Source of the DNA: Cryptomeria japonica
Taxonomy: Eukaryota; Streptophyta; Pinopsida; Cupressales; Cupressaceae
Reading direction: 5' to 3'
Length of the DNA: 64,000 nt
NCBI RefSeq assembly: GCF_030272615.1
Contig: NC_081414.1
Coordinates: 524,886,137 to 524,950,136 of the forward strand
Shown here piece by piece: positions 32,804-44,061 of the stretch. The number at the start of each line of letters is the position of its first letter. The first letter of the stretch is position 1. The notes beneath the pieces are model-generated. The model searched no databases. It was not told the DNA's origin and saw only the letters and a program-made list of their open reading frames with translations. The position numbers and the translations under genes are program-made.

Positions 32804-34258
32804 TCGCTCTGGTCCCTTGGAGAGGGACAGGAGCGAACTAGGATTTTGTCTTGATTTTTGCATTTTTCACGTTCAACTCCTTCATCTCCACGTTCAACAT
32901 TGATCATTATGATGAATCCTTCGAACTTGATCGTCTTACATGCGTTCATAAGTGCCCTTGGGTGTCCATCGCCCTGGTCCTTGTCCCAAGGACAGGAGCG
33001 ATGTGAGTTTTTAGCATGACTAGCAACGTTTGGACGTTCAAAACTCCTGCAAGTTATCTTCAAATGATGCTTTGAACCTTGTTTATCCTTATGAAGTCTT
33101 GTCTTAGCACGAACTTGGGGCAAAATTTGAGAATCCAAAGCAAATCGCCCTGGTCCCTTGGAGAGGGACAGGAGCGATATGGTCTCCATGTTCAAAACGA
33201 TGAACATATTACGTTCAAAATCTCTGTGTATCATCTTCAAAAGGTACCGTGGACCCTCTAAGACGTTGCGAAACTTTAACCTTACGTAGAACTTGCAAGA
33301 AATGACCAATATATTCAACATCGCTCTGGTCCCTTCCTGAGGGACAGGAGCGATCTAGGTCTTAGTGTGTAAATCTCTTCATTATAACGACCTTTGAGTG
33401 TTTGTGCATGATGAAGACGCCTTGAAATGTCCTTTGCCACCTTGTCCTGACTTGGATCGGTCTTGAACTTAGGGAGGAACGACCTTGCACCCGCATGAGA
33501 AGCAACATCACCACTGTATCGCCCTGGTCCCTTGGAGAGGGACAGGAGCGATCTTCCTTTTGTGGCCTTCATTTCACTTTGCCAGGTTCCAAGTTTATAT
33601 TCAACGGACTCGTCACGCTCTACTCTATTCGTCCATGCCTTGACATCGTCTGTAACTTGGCCAGAAAAGCAATTATAACAAAAATCGCTCTGGTCCCTTC
33701 CTGAGGGACAGGAGCGAACTAGGCCATCTGGAACCTTGTGGACGTCTAAAAAATCTTCAATTTGTATTCAATGCGTCCATCTCATGTTTTTCCTTGTCTT
33801 TGTACGTAAACTTGCCTTGATTTTTGCCTGGATCTTGACTAATGAAGGAAATCGCTCTGGTCCCTGGGAGAGGGACGAGAGCTACAAGGTACCTCGCCCT
33901 GGTCCCTTGGAGAGGGACAGGAGCGATTTGGTCATTCTAGGTCATTCTCCTTCATTTTTGCATCTCAAATTATATTCATTTGGTAAAGCATCTTCCTTTG
34001 GACCCTTTCAAATTATCAAGTCATCGAAATCTCGCAAGGACAAGGCAAAATTGAATTTGTAGCTCCGGTCCTTCACTGAGGGACATGAGCGATTTTCCTC
34101 CTGGAGGCGTTTCTGTGCTCATGAAAATCTTCAATTTATATTCAATGGAAAGATCTCGCCATTCTCCATCACTTCCAACTTGAAATTCGTCTTGACTCTG
34201 CAGGGATAATGAGATATTTGAAAACAAGCTCCCGTCCTTCACTGAGGGACAGGAGCGA
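32804..34258 (-). repeat. Ten-copy palindromic motif array in U3
   Basis: A motif of about 33 nt, on the plus strand TCGC(C/T)CTGGTCCCTTGG then AGAGGGACAGGAGCGA, occurs starting near 32804, 32969, 33145, 33321, 33519, 33685, 33852, 33894, 34061 and 34227. Each can form a hairpin (GGTCCCT/AGGGACA stem, TCGC/GCGA ends). Centre variants are TTGGAG, TTCCTG and TTCACTG. Spacing is about 165-200 bases except one pair 42 apart. The DNA between motifs is not obviously repeated. Confidence 0.85.
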
Positions 34259-34635
34259 TTTTGCTCCTACAGGCCAAAATAACATGATTTTTCACATTTT
34301 AACACTTCACGAGGCGAAAACAAATCAATTCCAATGCCCAGGATCAAAATCAAAAAAGGTCAAAATTTGGTCAAAAGATTCAATCGGACAAAAATTCACA
34401 TTTCACTTTCAACACTTAGACAAATTTAAGCTCTGCATCAACATTCCAATTGAAAATTAGACCATTTTGGCGAATTCATTGCATTCAAAATTTGCATTCT
34501 AGAAAAGGAAATTCAAAAAAGCTCCCAAAACCGACCGGATTCAAACCAAAACCCTAAAAAGCAAAGCGAAAACGAGCAAAAAACATGGGTCCCCATTTGC
34601 AATGGGGCGATGTGTGAAAACGTCACAACAGTGGG

Positions 34636-35765
34636 ATGGCTGTAAAAAGGAGGAGACTTTGACTGAAGAAGAAGAAGAGGGTTTGAAGTATTCGTTGTTT
34701 GAATATTTTCTTGATTCAATTGAAGAAGAGGATGTTGAAGAGAGTGAGGATGAAGTTGAGGAAATTGAGACCAAGACTCAAGAGGATTATGAAAAAGAAA
34801 AATTTATGAGGTTGAAGGAAGAGAATCTCCTACACACCAACAAACTGATTTGTATGGACCAGAAGTTGATGGTTTTGTGTCGCATCATGAATATTGAAAA
34901 AGATAACCTTGAAAAAGAATGGAATTTTTCTGAAGAGACTGTATTTCAGCAAGAGGAAAGTGATGGGAATCTCTTGATAGAGGACTCTTTCCTCACAAAA
35001 ATGCATGCCTTGTTGATAGGAAAGTCTTTCTTTGGTGGAAAGAATCCACAAGAGGATTCGGGGTACCTGGAGATTGAATATCCCAGAAGTGCAGGGATTA
35101 TAGAGCTCATGGAGACGGGAGAGAGCCTCTGGCTCAAGGCTGCGCAAGATCCAAAAGACTTCGAAAACGCTGAGGATAAGGTCTTTAAGGAAAATTAATT
35201 TCAAAAAGAACAAAAGAGTGATGATTTATTGCTCCAGATTGTAAAAGTGGAGACATAATGGAATGCATTGATTGCACGCTTCTCTTCCAGATCTACGAAC
35301 CTTGTAATTGAAGTTTCAAAAGGTGCTAAGGATAGTGTGGAGTTGACAAAGGCAGATGGAATTCCAAACAATGATGTTGTAGAGGTTGCTTACAGCATGG
35401 GCACTGTGTTGGGCCATGTGAAGCATCTCCAGATTATTGACGGAGATGAACTCTCTGGTCGGGAGTTGAACCAGACATGTAGTGTTGTGGCCAAAGATAA
35501 TGTCAGGGCTCATGCCAAGTTTGCAGAAGATATGGCAGCTAAGAAGGATGCCAATGGTGTTGTCATTACGCGGATGATTGTCCCCAATAACCAGGAGGAG
35601 CAGTCCATGCTAGCGGTAGAATCGCAGCATACAGAGAATGTCTTGCCTGAATGCCCCAAGATTATGAGATGGACGGCAAGCAGACGGCCATTCCCTCATA
35701 CCCGAGCCGAGGAGCAAGGCAACTTCATGTTCGACCAGGGTTCGTGTGCAGCTATGCAGGCTAGT
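34636..35765 (+). pseudogene. Fusion ORF part 1: acidic and unknown region
   Basis: Continues the gag frame. First a strongly acidic segment (TLTEEEEEGLKYSLFEY, DVEESEDEVEEIE), then sequence without a recognised domain to 35195, a TAA, a short open stretch, a second TAA at 35256, then a long open stretch in the same frame ([23 protein letters not shown] at its start). Both stops are compatible with CAA-to-TAA change. Source unknown: element-specific gag tail or a second captured host fragment. Confidence 0.5.
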
Positions 35766-36131
35766 ATTGATAAACCGACTGATGCTGTTGATATTTTGGA
35801 AGGAAAGCAATACCGATTTCCATTTCCTTGGGTTGGTGTGGTGAATCGCTCTCAAGCTAATAGTAATAAAAGCATTGAAATGGTTTCTGCACGGAGAAGA
35901 GAATGGGAGTATTTTGCAAAAAATCCAGAGTACAAGCATTTATCACATAGAATGGGATCTAAACATCTTGGAAAAGTGCATTCAAAGCATCTTGAAACTG
36001 TAATAAAATCACGCATCCCGAGTCTCCAGTCACTAATCAACAAAACTATCGTGGAAATTGAATCAGAGTTAACTTGCCTTGGGAAGCCGATTGTTGCAGA
36101 TGATGGAGGGAAATTATATGCGATTATGGAG
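35766..36131 (+). pseudogene. Captured dynamin-related protein 1 (DRP1) fragment
   Basis: About 122 residues closely resemble plant DRP1 from the end of the GTPase domain into the middle domain: [75 protein letters not shown] and [18 protein letters not shown]. In living cells DRP1 is a GTPase of the cell plate and of clathrin endocytosis; here the P-loop and most of the GTPase domain are missing. The fragment is uninterrupted by introns although plant DRP1 genes have many (family knowledge), pointing to capture from mRNA. It is in frame with the preceding gag-derived ORF; after IMEI the frame is lost. Confidence 0.85.
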
Positions 36132-37060
36132 ATTTTATCGAGCCACAGTAGAGCACTCGGTTGAGATAATTAACTCTCAGGAAGATGTCTTACAACGCCT
36201 CATTAGGCATTGTGCATACCTCACATATGTCGAAGCCAGGCTTGGTGACCGTGTTTTGTATGCCAATGAGATACTGAAGGATGGATTAAGGGTGATGGAG
36301 ACTGTAGAATCAAGAGTCGCGGTTCAGGTGGATAAGCATTTTAACCACTCGGTTAAGGTGGATAAGTTGGTGTTCGAGGCAGAGGAATTTGTGATCCAGG
36401 TGGCAGACATTCTGCCTCTGATCGCTTGCAGGAGAATGTGTAACGGTGAAATTTTGGCCATTTTCAATAATCATTATGCCAACTTCGAAGGATTCTGTGG
36501 TTTTGTAGTGCACATAGGAGGAAACATATGTTATAATCTTCATCATCAGTTTTTGGCTAGGGAAGCCAGTTTGGACCAAAGTAGATTTTTACAGGAAAGG
36601 TGGGCGAAACTGATGATGATTATGTCGTCATTACATTCATATTATAGAATGGTAGCAGATGATGATGATTTCCTAAATGTAACCGATTTGCATGTAATAC
36701 ATTTAGGCTGTTTTCTTTCCCCCACCGTTTCAGAGGATTTTGATAGGAAAAACGCTGATAGCAGCAGGCCTGGTGCGCTTAGGACGAATGATTTGTTGCA
36801 AGCATTACTTACTGGTGTTCACAATAATTTCCTGAGGTGGAAGAAAGATTCTGAGTTTCCACATAAGGGGTTATTTGTTATAATTATGGAAGAAGAGGAA
36901 ATGTTTGAGTTTTGGGACAAGCAGTTTTATGGTGGTCCTTTAGATGCTCTGTTCAAGGTTGCAGAGAAGACTATCAGTGCAAGTGACCGTGCTGAAGTGT
37001 ATACTGAACCTGTTGAACGTGGTGTTTCTGTTTTTGGCATAATGGGTGAGTGTGCCTGAT
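36132..37060 (+). pseudogene. Fusion ORF part 2: unknown C-terminal region
   Basis: After a one-base shift relative to the DRP1 frame, a long open stretch runs to TGA at 37058-37060 (about 300 codons without a stop). It reads as a soluble protein ([69 protein letters not shown]). I do not recognise it, and it does not continue the dynamin middle domain. It may be a third captured gene segment. It ends about 165 bases before the 3' LTR. Confidence 0.45.
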
Positions 37061-37224
37061 AGAGTTTTTAACTCTGCTTTGATTTGGAAAAGGCTGATTC
37101 GACGTGTATGTGAACAAGAGTTCGCGAAGTTACAATCTTGCATATTGAATGAAATGTGAGAATGGAAGTGGAAGCAGGGATGTCGTTGTGTATGGCTATA
37201 CCGGTTGGTCTTCATGGGGGAGAT

Positions 37225-37489
37225 TGTTGGGTATATGAAACCCAACGGTCACATGATTGTTTGTCTTCCCTAGACTCTTCGTTTAATATTTGATTTAATG
37301 TATAAATAGATGGGTAGAGCCATGTACTATGTATTGGATAGGGGTTAATGTGATAGATCCCTACTTTGAGAGTGGACATAGACAGTTTGTTGAACCACTA
37401 TAAATTTGTCTCGCGTTCTTGTTGTCTGATTTTCTTTTCTGCTATTTTGTGTTTATCTTATGTTCTTCTCTGCTCATTTTAAATTAACA
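37225..37489 (+). repeat. 3' LTR of the gene-capturing Copia element
   Basis: 265 bp, TGTTGGGTATATGAAACCCA...TTAACA, paired with 29952-30216 and followed by TSD CTAGT. About 20 differences from the 5' LTR by eye, so this insertion is old compared with the Tat element. Confidence 0.9.
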
Positions 37490-37494
37490 CTAGT

Positions 37495-38520
37495 GAAGTA
37501 CGTCTCCATTTTTTAGGAACTATTAATGATTTGGTGTGGCGGCAGATGGATGTGATGGGAGTTGTCAAGGGGACTAATAAATCTTGCGAAGATAGCAAGT
37601 GGAGACCACAAATTACAATGGGTGGCAAGCATATCAAACACATGGAGGCCACATTCTCTCTTAATACTTCGAAGTAGCAGTTGACATTTTTGGGATGAAT
37701 TTCAAAGAAGAGATTGAAAGGGCTTTTCAAATTTGATGAGGAGATTTTCATCCAAATAATGGAAGTTCTTCTTAGTAAATATTTTTTAGCGATTGAACAT
37801 AGATATCTAACAAACATTGATAGAGTATCAATGGTGGCAAAGTGGGGGTTAGAGGTTGGCAAGAAGGAAGAAGTGGAGTGGGTGTTGAAGGGATGTGTGG
37901 ATGGTGACTATCTTTTGGGTTTGTAGTCGGTGTTGGGTCATGCAGTCTTGGGAGTAGGGTTTCTTCGTGTGGAGGCAATGAAAGGTTCAGAGGAAGAGGT
38001 GCCACAACAATTGATGTTATTTTTACATTGGCCAAAGGGGATGAACAAGGATGAGCGTAGGCCTAAGACGTATATCAAATGGGGCTCTTTGAATCTCTTT
38101 CTACATGATAAGGAACGTGAATAGTCAAAGGGAAAGAAGAAGGCAATGATAATGGAGGACCCAAAGATAGGGTTTGAGCTCAAAGACCAATGAGTGAACA
38201 AACCACTCAAAGTCATGAGGAAGAAATAGATGTGTTTTTTCTTATAATTAAGTGAACAAGCCACTCAAAGTCATGAGGAAGAAATATATTTGTTTCTCTT
38301 ATAATTGATGTCAATATTTCTATAGTTTTGTATAGTATGGTATATTTTTTTAATGGTATAGACTGTCAGGGTTGAATCAAGTGGTTTTTTAGGTAGATGG
38401 TGGAAGGTTTTAGTGGTCTGCCTTGATGGCTTTAGACTGTTAATGTGTTTCATTTATGACATTTTGATGGCAAATCGGTGAAGATATGAATTATGCAATA
38501 CTTTGATATATTGAGAACTT
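37495..38520 (+). other. Unrecognised stretch before the LINE
   Basis: Plus-strand open pieces (37714-37926, 37930-38124) sit in one region with stops between them (FKFDEEIFIQIMEVLLSKYF, PKTYIKWGSLNLFLH). Possibly LINE ORF1 or upstream ORF2 remains, but no zinc knuckle or endonuclease motif is seen. A 58-bp tandem duplication lies at 38194-38309 (GTGAACAA(A/G)CCACTCAAAG). Confidence 0.35.
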
Positions 38521-41500
38521 AATACTACAATGATTGCAATTATTCCTAAAAAAGAGGATACTAAGACTTTTGCTGACTTCCGCCCCATTGCTTTATGTAA
38601 CACTTTGTACAAGATATTTACGAAGGCAATTTCCCTTAGGTTGGCAAAAATTCTATCTAGGATCATTTCATTGGAGCAAGGTGGTTTTGTTCCTGGAAAG
38701 GAGACAACAAAGGGTGCAATTGTAGCACATGAGATGCTTCATTCTATTTCCACCCAAAAAACATTGGCCATGATACTTAAACTAGACATGATGAAGGCTT
38801 ATGATAGAGTAGAGTGGGGGGCTTTATGTGTTGTTCTTGAGAAGTCAGGTTTTTCCAAAGCCTGGGTCAAATGGATTCATGCATGTATTTCTTTTGCAAG
38901 ATTCACAGTTTTAATTAATGGTTCTCCTTGTGGTTTTTTCTCTTCCACCAGGGGTTTGAGATAGGGAGATCCCCTTTCTCCCTTTTTGTTTATTCTCCTA
39001 GCTAAAACCTTTAGTTGGGCTATTAGGGCTGCTAAAGTGGGGGGCTTTGGAAAGATATAAGGATTCATAATATTCCCCAAAGTATTTCTCATTGTCTCTT
39101 TGCAGATGATACTCTGTTATTTGGACATGCTTCGTTAGTTGAGGCAAAAGTGATTAAAGGAATAATACAAAATTATGCATCGTTTTCTGGTCAGAAAGTG
39201 AATGGTGATAAATCAAATATTTTCTTCCTTAATACATCACAACCGGTTTAGCATAGGTTGCAATCCTTTTGGGGATTTGAGACTGGAAATCTTCCATGTA
39301 CTTACCTTGGGATTCCTTTCTTTGTTAAACATGATAAGATTGGTTTTTGGGATAAGATTATTTCGGTCATTTCTAAAAGAATTCTCTTATGGAACCATAG
39401 ATGGTTAACTTTGGCGGGTAAAATTGTTCTCATCAAGTTTGTTTTGAATGTTGTTCCCATATATCTCATGTCTATTTTGAAGTCTCCAAAAGCAGTTATT
39501 GTTAGTTTACAGGATACCCTTAGAGATTTTCTTTGGAACAATAATAAAGATGGCAAGAAAAAATTCCCTTTAGTTGCGTGGGATAAGGTATGTTCACCTA
39601 AGGAACTTGGGGGAACAGGAATTCGGAGTCTAGAGAATCAGAATTTAGCCTTAGGTGCTAAGTTGGTTTGGAATTTATATGACAAGCCTAGCTCCTTATG
39701 GGCGCAGATTATGTTTGCCAAATATTTAAATAATGGACCGAGAGAGTACATTTTTAAAGTCTCAAATTTGCCTTCAAGTTCTGCCATTTGGAATTTTCTT
39801 TGTAAATGTAGATCAGTTATTTTGCCTCATCTCTCATGGATTGTTCACAATGGTAGAAAGGTCAGATTTTGGGATGAAGTATGGAATGGATACACACCTT
39901 TGGTGAATATTAGGGATTGGTCTCCTCTGATCACTATTCTTTCCTCCCTTTGGGGTATTTTTGTAGCAGATTATTTTGAAATTGTGACTAGTGGACCCCT
40001 TAAGCTAGCTAGATGGAAGTCGATTGATTTCTTAGATGTTGATCAAAGTATGAAATTAGATTTTGAGAAGATTTTGGGGGATAGAATTGTATTTCTTTCT
40101 GATTTTGAGGATGAACTTATTTGGACAATGAATATTTCTGGTAAGTACACTGTTAAAGATGGTTACAACTCTCTTATGGTTGCTAAAGATTTGTCATCTT
40201 GGCCTTATAAGTTGTTTTGGCATTCGGCTTGTCTTCCTAAAGCTGGAGCCTTTTCTTAGTTGGCAGTTTAGGATAGAGTCCTTACAGGTATGCGACTTGA
40301 TAGGCTTGGTATTACTGTTGTTTTCCCTTGTGTCCTTTGTAACAAAAATTTGGAATCTTCTTCACACTTGTTCCTACATTGTGATTATGTTTATGAATGT
40401 TGGCAGTGGTTGTTTGAGAAGTTAAATATATCCTTTGTTATTGGTAAGGATCTCATTTCCCATTTTAGATCTTGGCCCTTTATGTTTGCCTCATCTTTTT
40501 ATGCATGCCTTTGGATCATATCTCTATCTATTGTGATTTGGAATATTTGGCTAGAGCGAAACAATAGGATATTTAAAAAAACAAGTTCTCCCGTGTCTGA
40601 GGTTCTATTAAAAATTGAGTCTTCAATCTCTAAGGTTGCTTTGTCATTTATTTATAAGAATTTGGACAATCTTACTTCTTTTTCGCACTGGGATAGTAGA
40701 GTTACTAGAACTTGGAAGATGTTGTCAGTTTTACCCTCTCATGGTTCAATTTTGAAAAAGAATGATGCAATAGGTAAGAGATGCTCTGCTAGATGGAAAC
40801 CTCCTCTGAAGGGGCACTTTAAACTGAATTTTGATGGGGCCTCTCATGGTAACCCTAGGCCAGTTGGGGTAGGCATGGTAATTTATGATCACAATGCAAA
40901 TTTTATTCGAGCTAAGTGTCATGCTATTGGTTTTAAAACTAACAATTATGCGGAATTTCATGCTTTGTCTTTTGGATTGGATATGACAATCTCTTTGGGA
41001 ATTAAGAACTTAATAATTGAAGGTGATTCTATGGTGATTATTCAATGTGTTATGAAAAAGAAATCAAATTGTTGGAATTTGCGGTATATACATGATCTAA
41101 TTTTACAAAAATTAGAATTGTTTGAATCTTTTTTGTTATCCCATTGTTACAGAGAAGTTAATAAGATTGCAGATTATTTGGAAAATTTAGCCATTGATAG
41201 CAATGCTAATCAGCGAGAGGTGGGTTTTGAGGAAATTCCTTCTAGGGTATGGGAGGGTTTGCAGTAATAGTTATGTGATTTTCTTTAGTAATGTTGATGT
41301 AAAATTTTATGATGATAATTATTCCCGCTTTCCCCTTTCATTTCAAGTATTCATGTTCGTTGTCTGGAGGAGTGTTCGAGCTCATGGTATTTGATACAAT
41401 AGTGTTTTTCCAAAGGTTTTTTGATACTTTCTTTTTTGGCGGGAAGGTTTTTGGCTCATGGGATTTGGCATAGGGCTTTGGAAAATTCTGTCTTCTTCCA

Positions 41501-41725
41501 TTGAAAGAAACTGTGGAGTCTACATTTGAAAATTATATGGGCTCTATGTAAAACTGATATTATATGTGTTGTGACTGCATTTTGTATGTGGTTTTGCACG
41601 AGGTGTATAAACTGATCTGCTAGATACTATAGGTTTATTTTATGAGCTGTGACCAGAGGTTTTCTTCCCAGGGTTCTTTCCTCTAGTATGCTCTTTGAAT
41701 CCTGTGTAAAAAATAAAATAAAAAA
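38521..41725 (+). mobile_element. LINE (non-LTR retrotransposon), 5'-truncated
   Basis: Contains RT, a C-terminal zinc-binding segment and RNase H in the usual plant LINE order. The 3' end is an A-rich tail near 41705-41725 (AAAAAATAAAATAAAAAAA). The endonuclease and ORF1 are missing. No target-site duplication could be fixed. Confidence 0.8.
38531..41267 (+). pseudogene. LINE ORF2: reverse transcriptase, zf-RVT, RNase H
   Basis: RT starts at MIAIIPKKEDTKTFADFRPI and continues LCNTLYKIFTKAIS, LEQGGFVPGK, LKLDMMKAYDRVEW; a TAG then precedes the GDPLSPFLF box near 38965, and the catalytic FADD lies near 39100 after a frameshift. From 39258 the thumb region reads GIPFFVKHDKIGFWDKI and LAGKIVLIKFVLNVVPIYLM. 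A zf-RVT-like part (CVLCNKNLESSSHLFLHC) lies near 40330. RNase H follows with KLNFDGASHGNPRPVGVG, NYAEFHALSFGL, IEGDSMVII and HCYREVNKIADYL, all four catalytic acids traceable. Stops at 38962, 39249, 40258 and 40270 are TAG. It ends in TAA at 41265. Decayed, not functional. Confidence 0.85.
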
Positions 41726-42279
41726 ATATTAATAAAAAAGTTTAGTGGAATAATCCACTTTTATTGAAAAAAAAAAGTCTCAATATTATTAACCAAAAAA
41801 AAAAGTTATTCATTGTCCTTTATTACATTTTTTTTTTTGTTTTTTTATAATATTTCATAATTTTTCATGATTCCTCTGATTCCTCGTTCTTATGTTTTTA
41901 AAACTAATAGTTGTAAGTTTTATTTATTGTATTATTAGATATTTTAGTCATAATCTAAAATGTTTTCTCTATTTGGTCTTTTCAATAAGCATGAATACTC
42001 GTACAAATTATGATTGGCTCCAATATCATTAAAAAAATTGCATTTCATAATGTTGTCTCACAACCTTCTAAATACAAAATAATTTCATTCTAAAATGGGA
42101 CAATGAATAGAGTCAAAATGATACAAAAATAATTGGCTGTACTATTAAGTGTTTTATAGTTAAAATGAATAGAGTTCAAAAATATTCCATCAATAGTACA
42201 ATTAATTATGAGCACAATAGTTTACATTATGCTAATAAGATTTTTCATAACTATTATCCAATAGGATGATAAATAAAGT
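41726..42279. other. AT-rich non-coding stretch
   Basis: A/T homopolymer-rich sequence after the LINE tail; no ORF or recognisable element. Confidence 0.45.
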
Positions 42280-43430
42280 GTATTAGTGTAAAAATTAGGG
42301 TTTCACAAATTATACTTTGTAAACTAGAAAATGACCTAACTTTCACATGCAAAACATTAAAAAGAGAATAAATGCAATAGATCCAACCTCAATTCTATTA
42401 GGAAAAGGGTTGAATTCTAATCAAAGCCTTATTCCCCTTTTGTTTGAGTTGAAAATGTAATTGAAATTGTAAAGTTGAATTTAGGGCAAGTATTTGAGAA
42501 TTTGAAGTAAATTGACGAAAGCAAAATTTTGCAAATATCCAATAGAGCCACAAATAGGGATATTAGCAGAAGAAAATATTTAGAATCTGTACCTGAAAGT
42601 TCTTCTTGGTTTTTCAAGACCAAATAGTAGAGATTCACCCTAGTCCTCTGAATTTCGCTATGTCGAACGTTGAATTTGTTCATCATCATCAACTCTATTA
42701 GAATCTGAGTACATCTCTTGAGTCAATTCCCTACACACAGAAAGAGAGAAATTTTTTTTGTGGATAGGGGTTTGCCTTTGGTCAAACCTCGATTTAGGAA
42801 TTAACCTTGAAATTGAAAAAATAATTGTAATGGAAAATTGTAGTAAGATATTTTCCTTTTGAGGGAAAGGTTGGATCTTAAATGAAATGCTTGTAATTGA
42901 AATACATACCTTGATGAAGCTTGTTTGGATCTTAATGCAAGGTTTTTAGGATGTCTTGTAGAATGTCTTCATAGAAAGTTGATCATGGATGTCATCTTGA
43001 ATACTTGAACTTGACTTCACTTCTTCTCCAATGCTTGATTGCTTGCTCACTTTTTCTAGAGTGTAATTAGGCTCTTGATTTTACTTAGGATATTGCTTAG
43101 ATTTCAAATGAGAGGGGTAGACCTCCTTTTATACTTAACTGCCCAAAAATTAGTTGAATTTTTGGAGTAGGTTGACACAAGATCAAATTTCTTGCTCACT
43201 TGATGTGACCGTTATGAGGACCAAATTTGGCTCCTGATTGAGAGGATTGGGTGTCTTGATAATGAGAACCAAGACTCATATTTGGGGAGAAGGCAAGGAA
43301 GATGGTGAAATTACAAGTTTGTTTGTGATGTGAGCAGAATCATTTAGGCATTGAGTATCGAAAGATGAACCACCAAGGTGAGGTCTAGGTGAGGACAAAA
43401 TTATATGCGGATACAATTTACGACACTGCA
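42280..43430 (-). repeat. 3' LTR of a minus-strand LTR element (approximate)
   Basis: On the minus strand a purine tract AAAGTGGGGGCTAAA is followed at 43430 by TGCAGTGTCG, the probable LTR start. A TATA box (GTATAAAAGG) follows at 43133-43127. The LTR end near 42280 (reading ACACTAATACA) is a guess. The interior lies to the right and is split by the Tat element. The ORF at 42429-42692 inside it has no recognised domain. Confidence 0.5.
43127..43133 (-). promoter_or_regulatory. TATA box of the minus-strand LTR
   Basis: AAGTATAAAAGGAGGTC on the minus strand, about 300 bases inside the presumed LTR start. Confidence 0.55.
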
Positions 43431-44056
43431 TTTAGCCCCCACTTTAATGGAAGTATGAAACTAAACATACTCATAATAAAGTACAAACTCGCATTAAAAA
43501 ACTTTCACCACGATATCAAAGAGACAAGACACACCAAGAGCCCCCAGGGATTTTAGGATCTTACTACTCTAATATCAAGATAAAAGGGACACCACATGAA
43601 AGGGAAAGAAAGAGCATGATTGCACTGGCCTAGTAAGATTTTCTTACTATGATTCGTGAAAAAGAAACATACCAAATTACAAAGCAACAGGATCAATTTA
43701 CAAAATAACTTGAAAACACATCATGGTGTGTTCACAAAGTGTAACATTGAGTAGAGCATATGCCCCCATGTTAAAGTGATTGTATAAACCTTATCGAGAG
43801 CAATTGCTTTAAGGTAGAATGGATCCAAAAGACAAGAACATTACCATAATGATATGCCCCCAAGAAATGACTAATAAAAGGATAATGGTCACAAAACATA
43901 TAGGAAAAAGTGCATAAGGGATCCACTAACTCTAGGGTCAATATGCTTGTCTAATAAATAATGTATATCAAAAATATTTGTATTGAATTGACATCATCCC
44001 CCAAAGGTAGTTAAACTACGAATGCAATGGAAGAAAAGAACAAGAGATAACAAGAA
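43431..44056 (-). other. 3' untranslated region of the minus-strand element
   Basis: Between the purine tract and the Tat target-site copy GTATC. No ORF. It continues at 62595 on the other side of the Tat insertion. Confidence 0.45.
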
Positions 44057-44061
44057 GTATC

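Larger units (their letters stand above)
30511..34630 (-). mobile_element. GL-family solo LTR, 4.1 kb
   Basis: Minus-sense LTR from TGTTGTGACGTTTTCACAC (34630) to ACACGTCAACA (30511), with perfect TSD GTGGG (30506-30510 and 34631-34635). TATA box on the minus strand at 31356. There is no internal region and no second LTR, so it is a solo LTR. The U3 (31360-34630) has no long ORF but holds a ten-copy palindromic motif array. The last 500 bases are homologous to 2055-2595 and 25735-26269. It interrupts the Copia interior. Confidence 0.9.
29952..37489 (+). mobile_element. Copia-type element carrying captured host coding sequence
   Basis: Perfect TSD CTAGT (29947-29951 and 37490-37494), two 265-bp LTRs (about 20 differences, roughly 7-8%), initiator-Met primer-binding site at 30219, purine tract GGGGGAGAT before the 3' LTR. 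The interior, after removing the nested GL solo LTR (30511-34630), is only about 2.9 kb. It encodes a gag-type zinc knuckle continuing in the same frame into sequence that includes a dynamin-related protein fragment. No protease, integrase, RT or RNase H is present, so it depended on a helper for movement. It lies next to the LINE remnant at 29450. Confidence 0.88.

Noticed and set aside
32804-34258. CRISPR-like array (short repeats with spacers)
   Set aside because: Spacers are 130-165 bases and uneven, the repeat is a plant LTR palindrome, and no cas genes are present; eukaryotic context.
34513-34774. Minus-strand Ser-rich ORFs near 34513-34774
   Set aside because: Complement of the acidic run in the Copia fusion ORF and partly inside the GL LTR end.
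35316-35939. Minus-strand ORFs over the Copia fusion ORF
   Set aside because: The plus strand holds the DRP1-like sequence in the same region.
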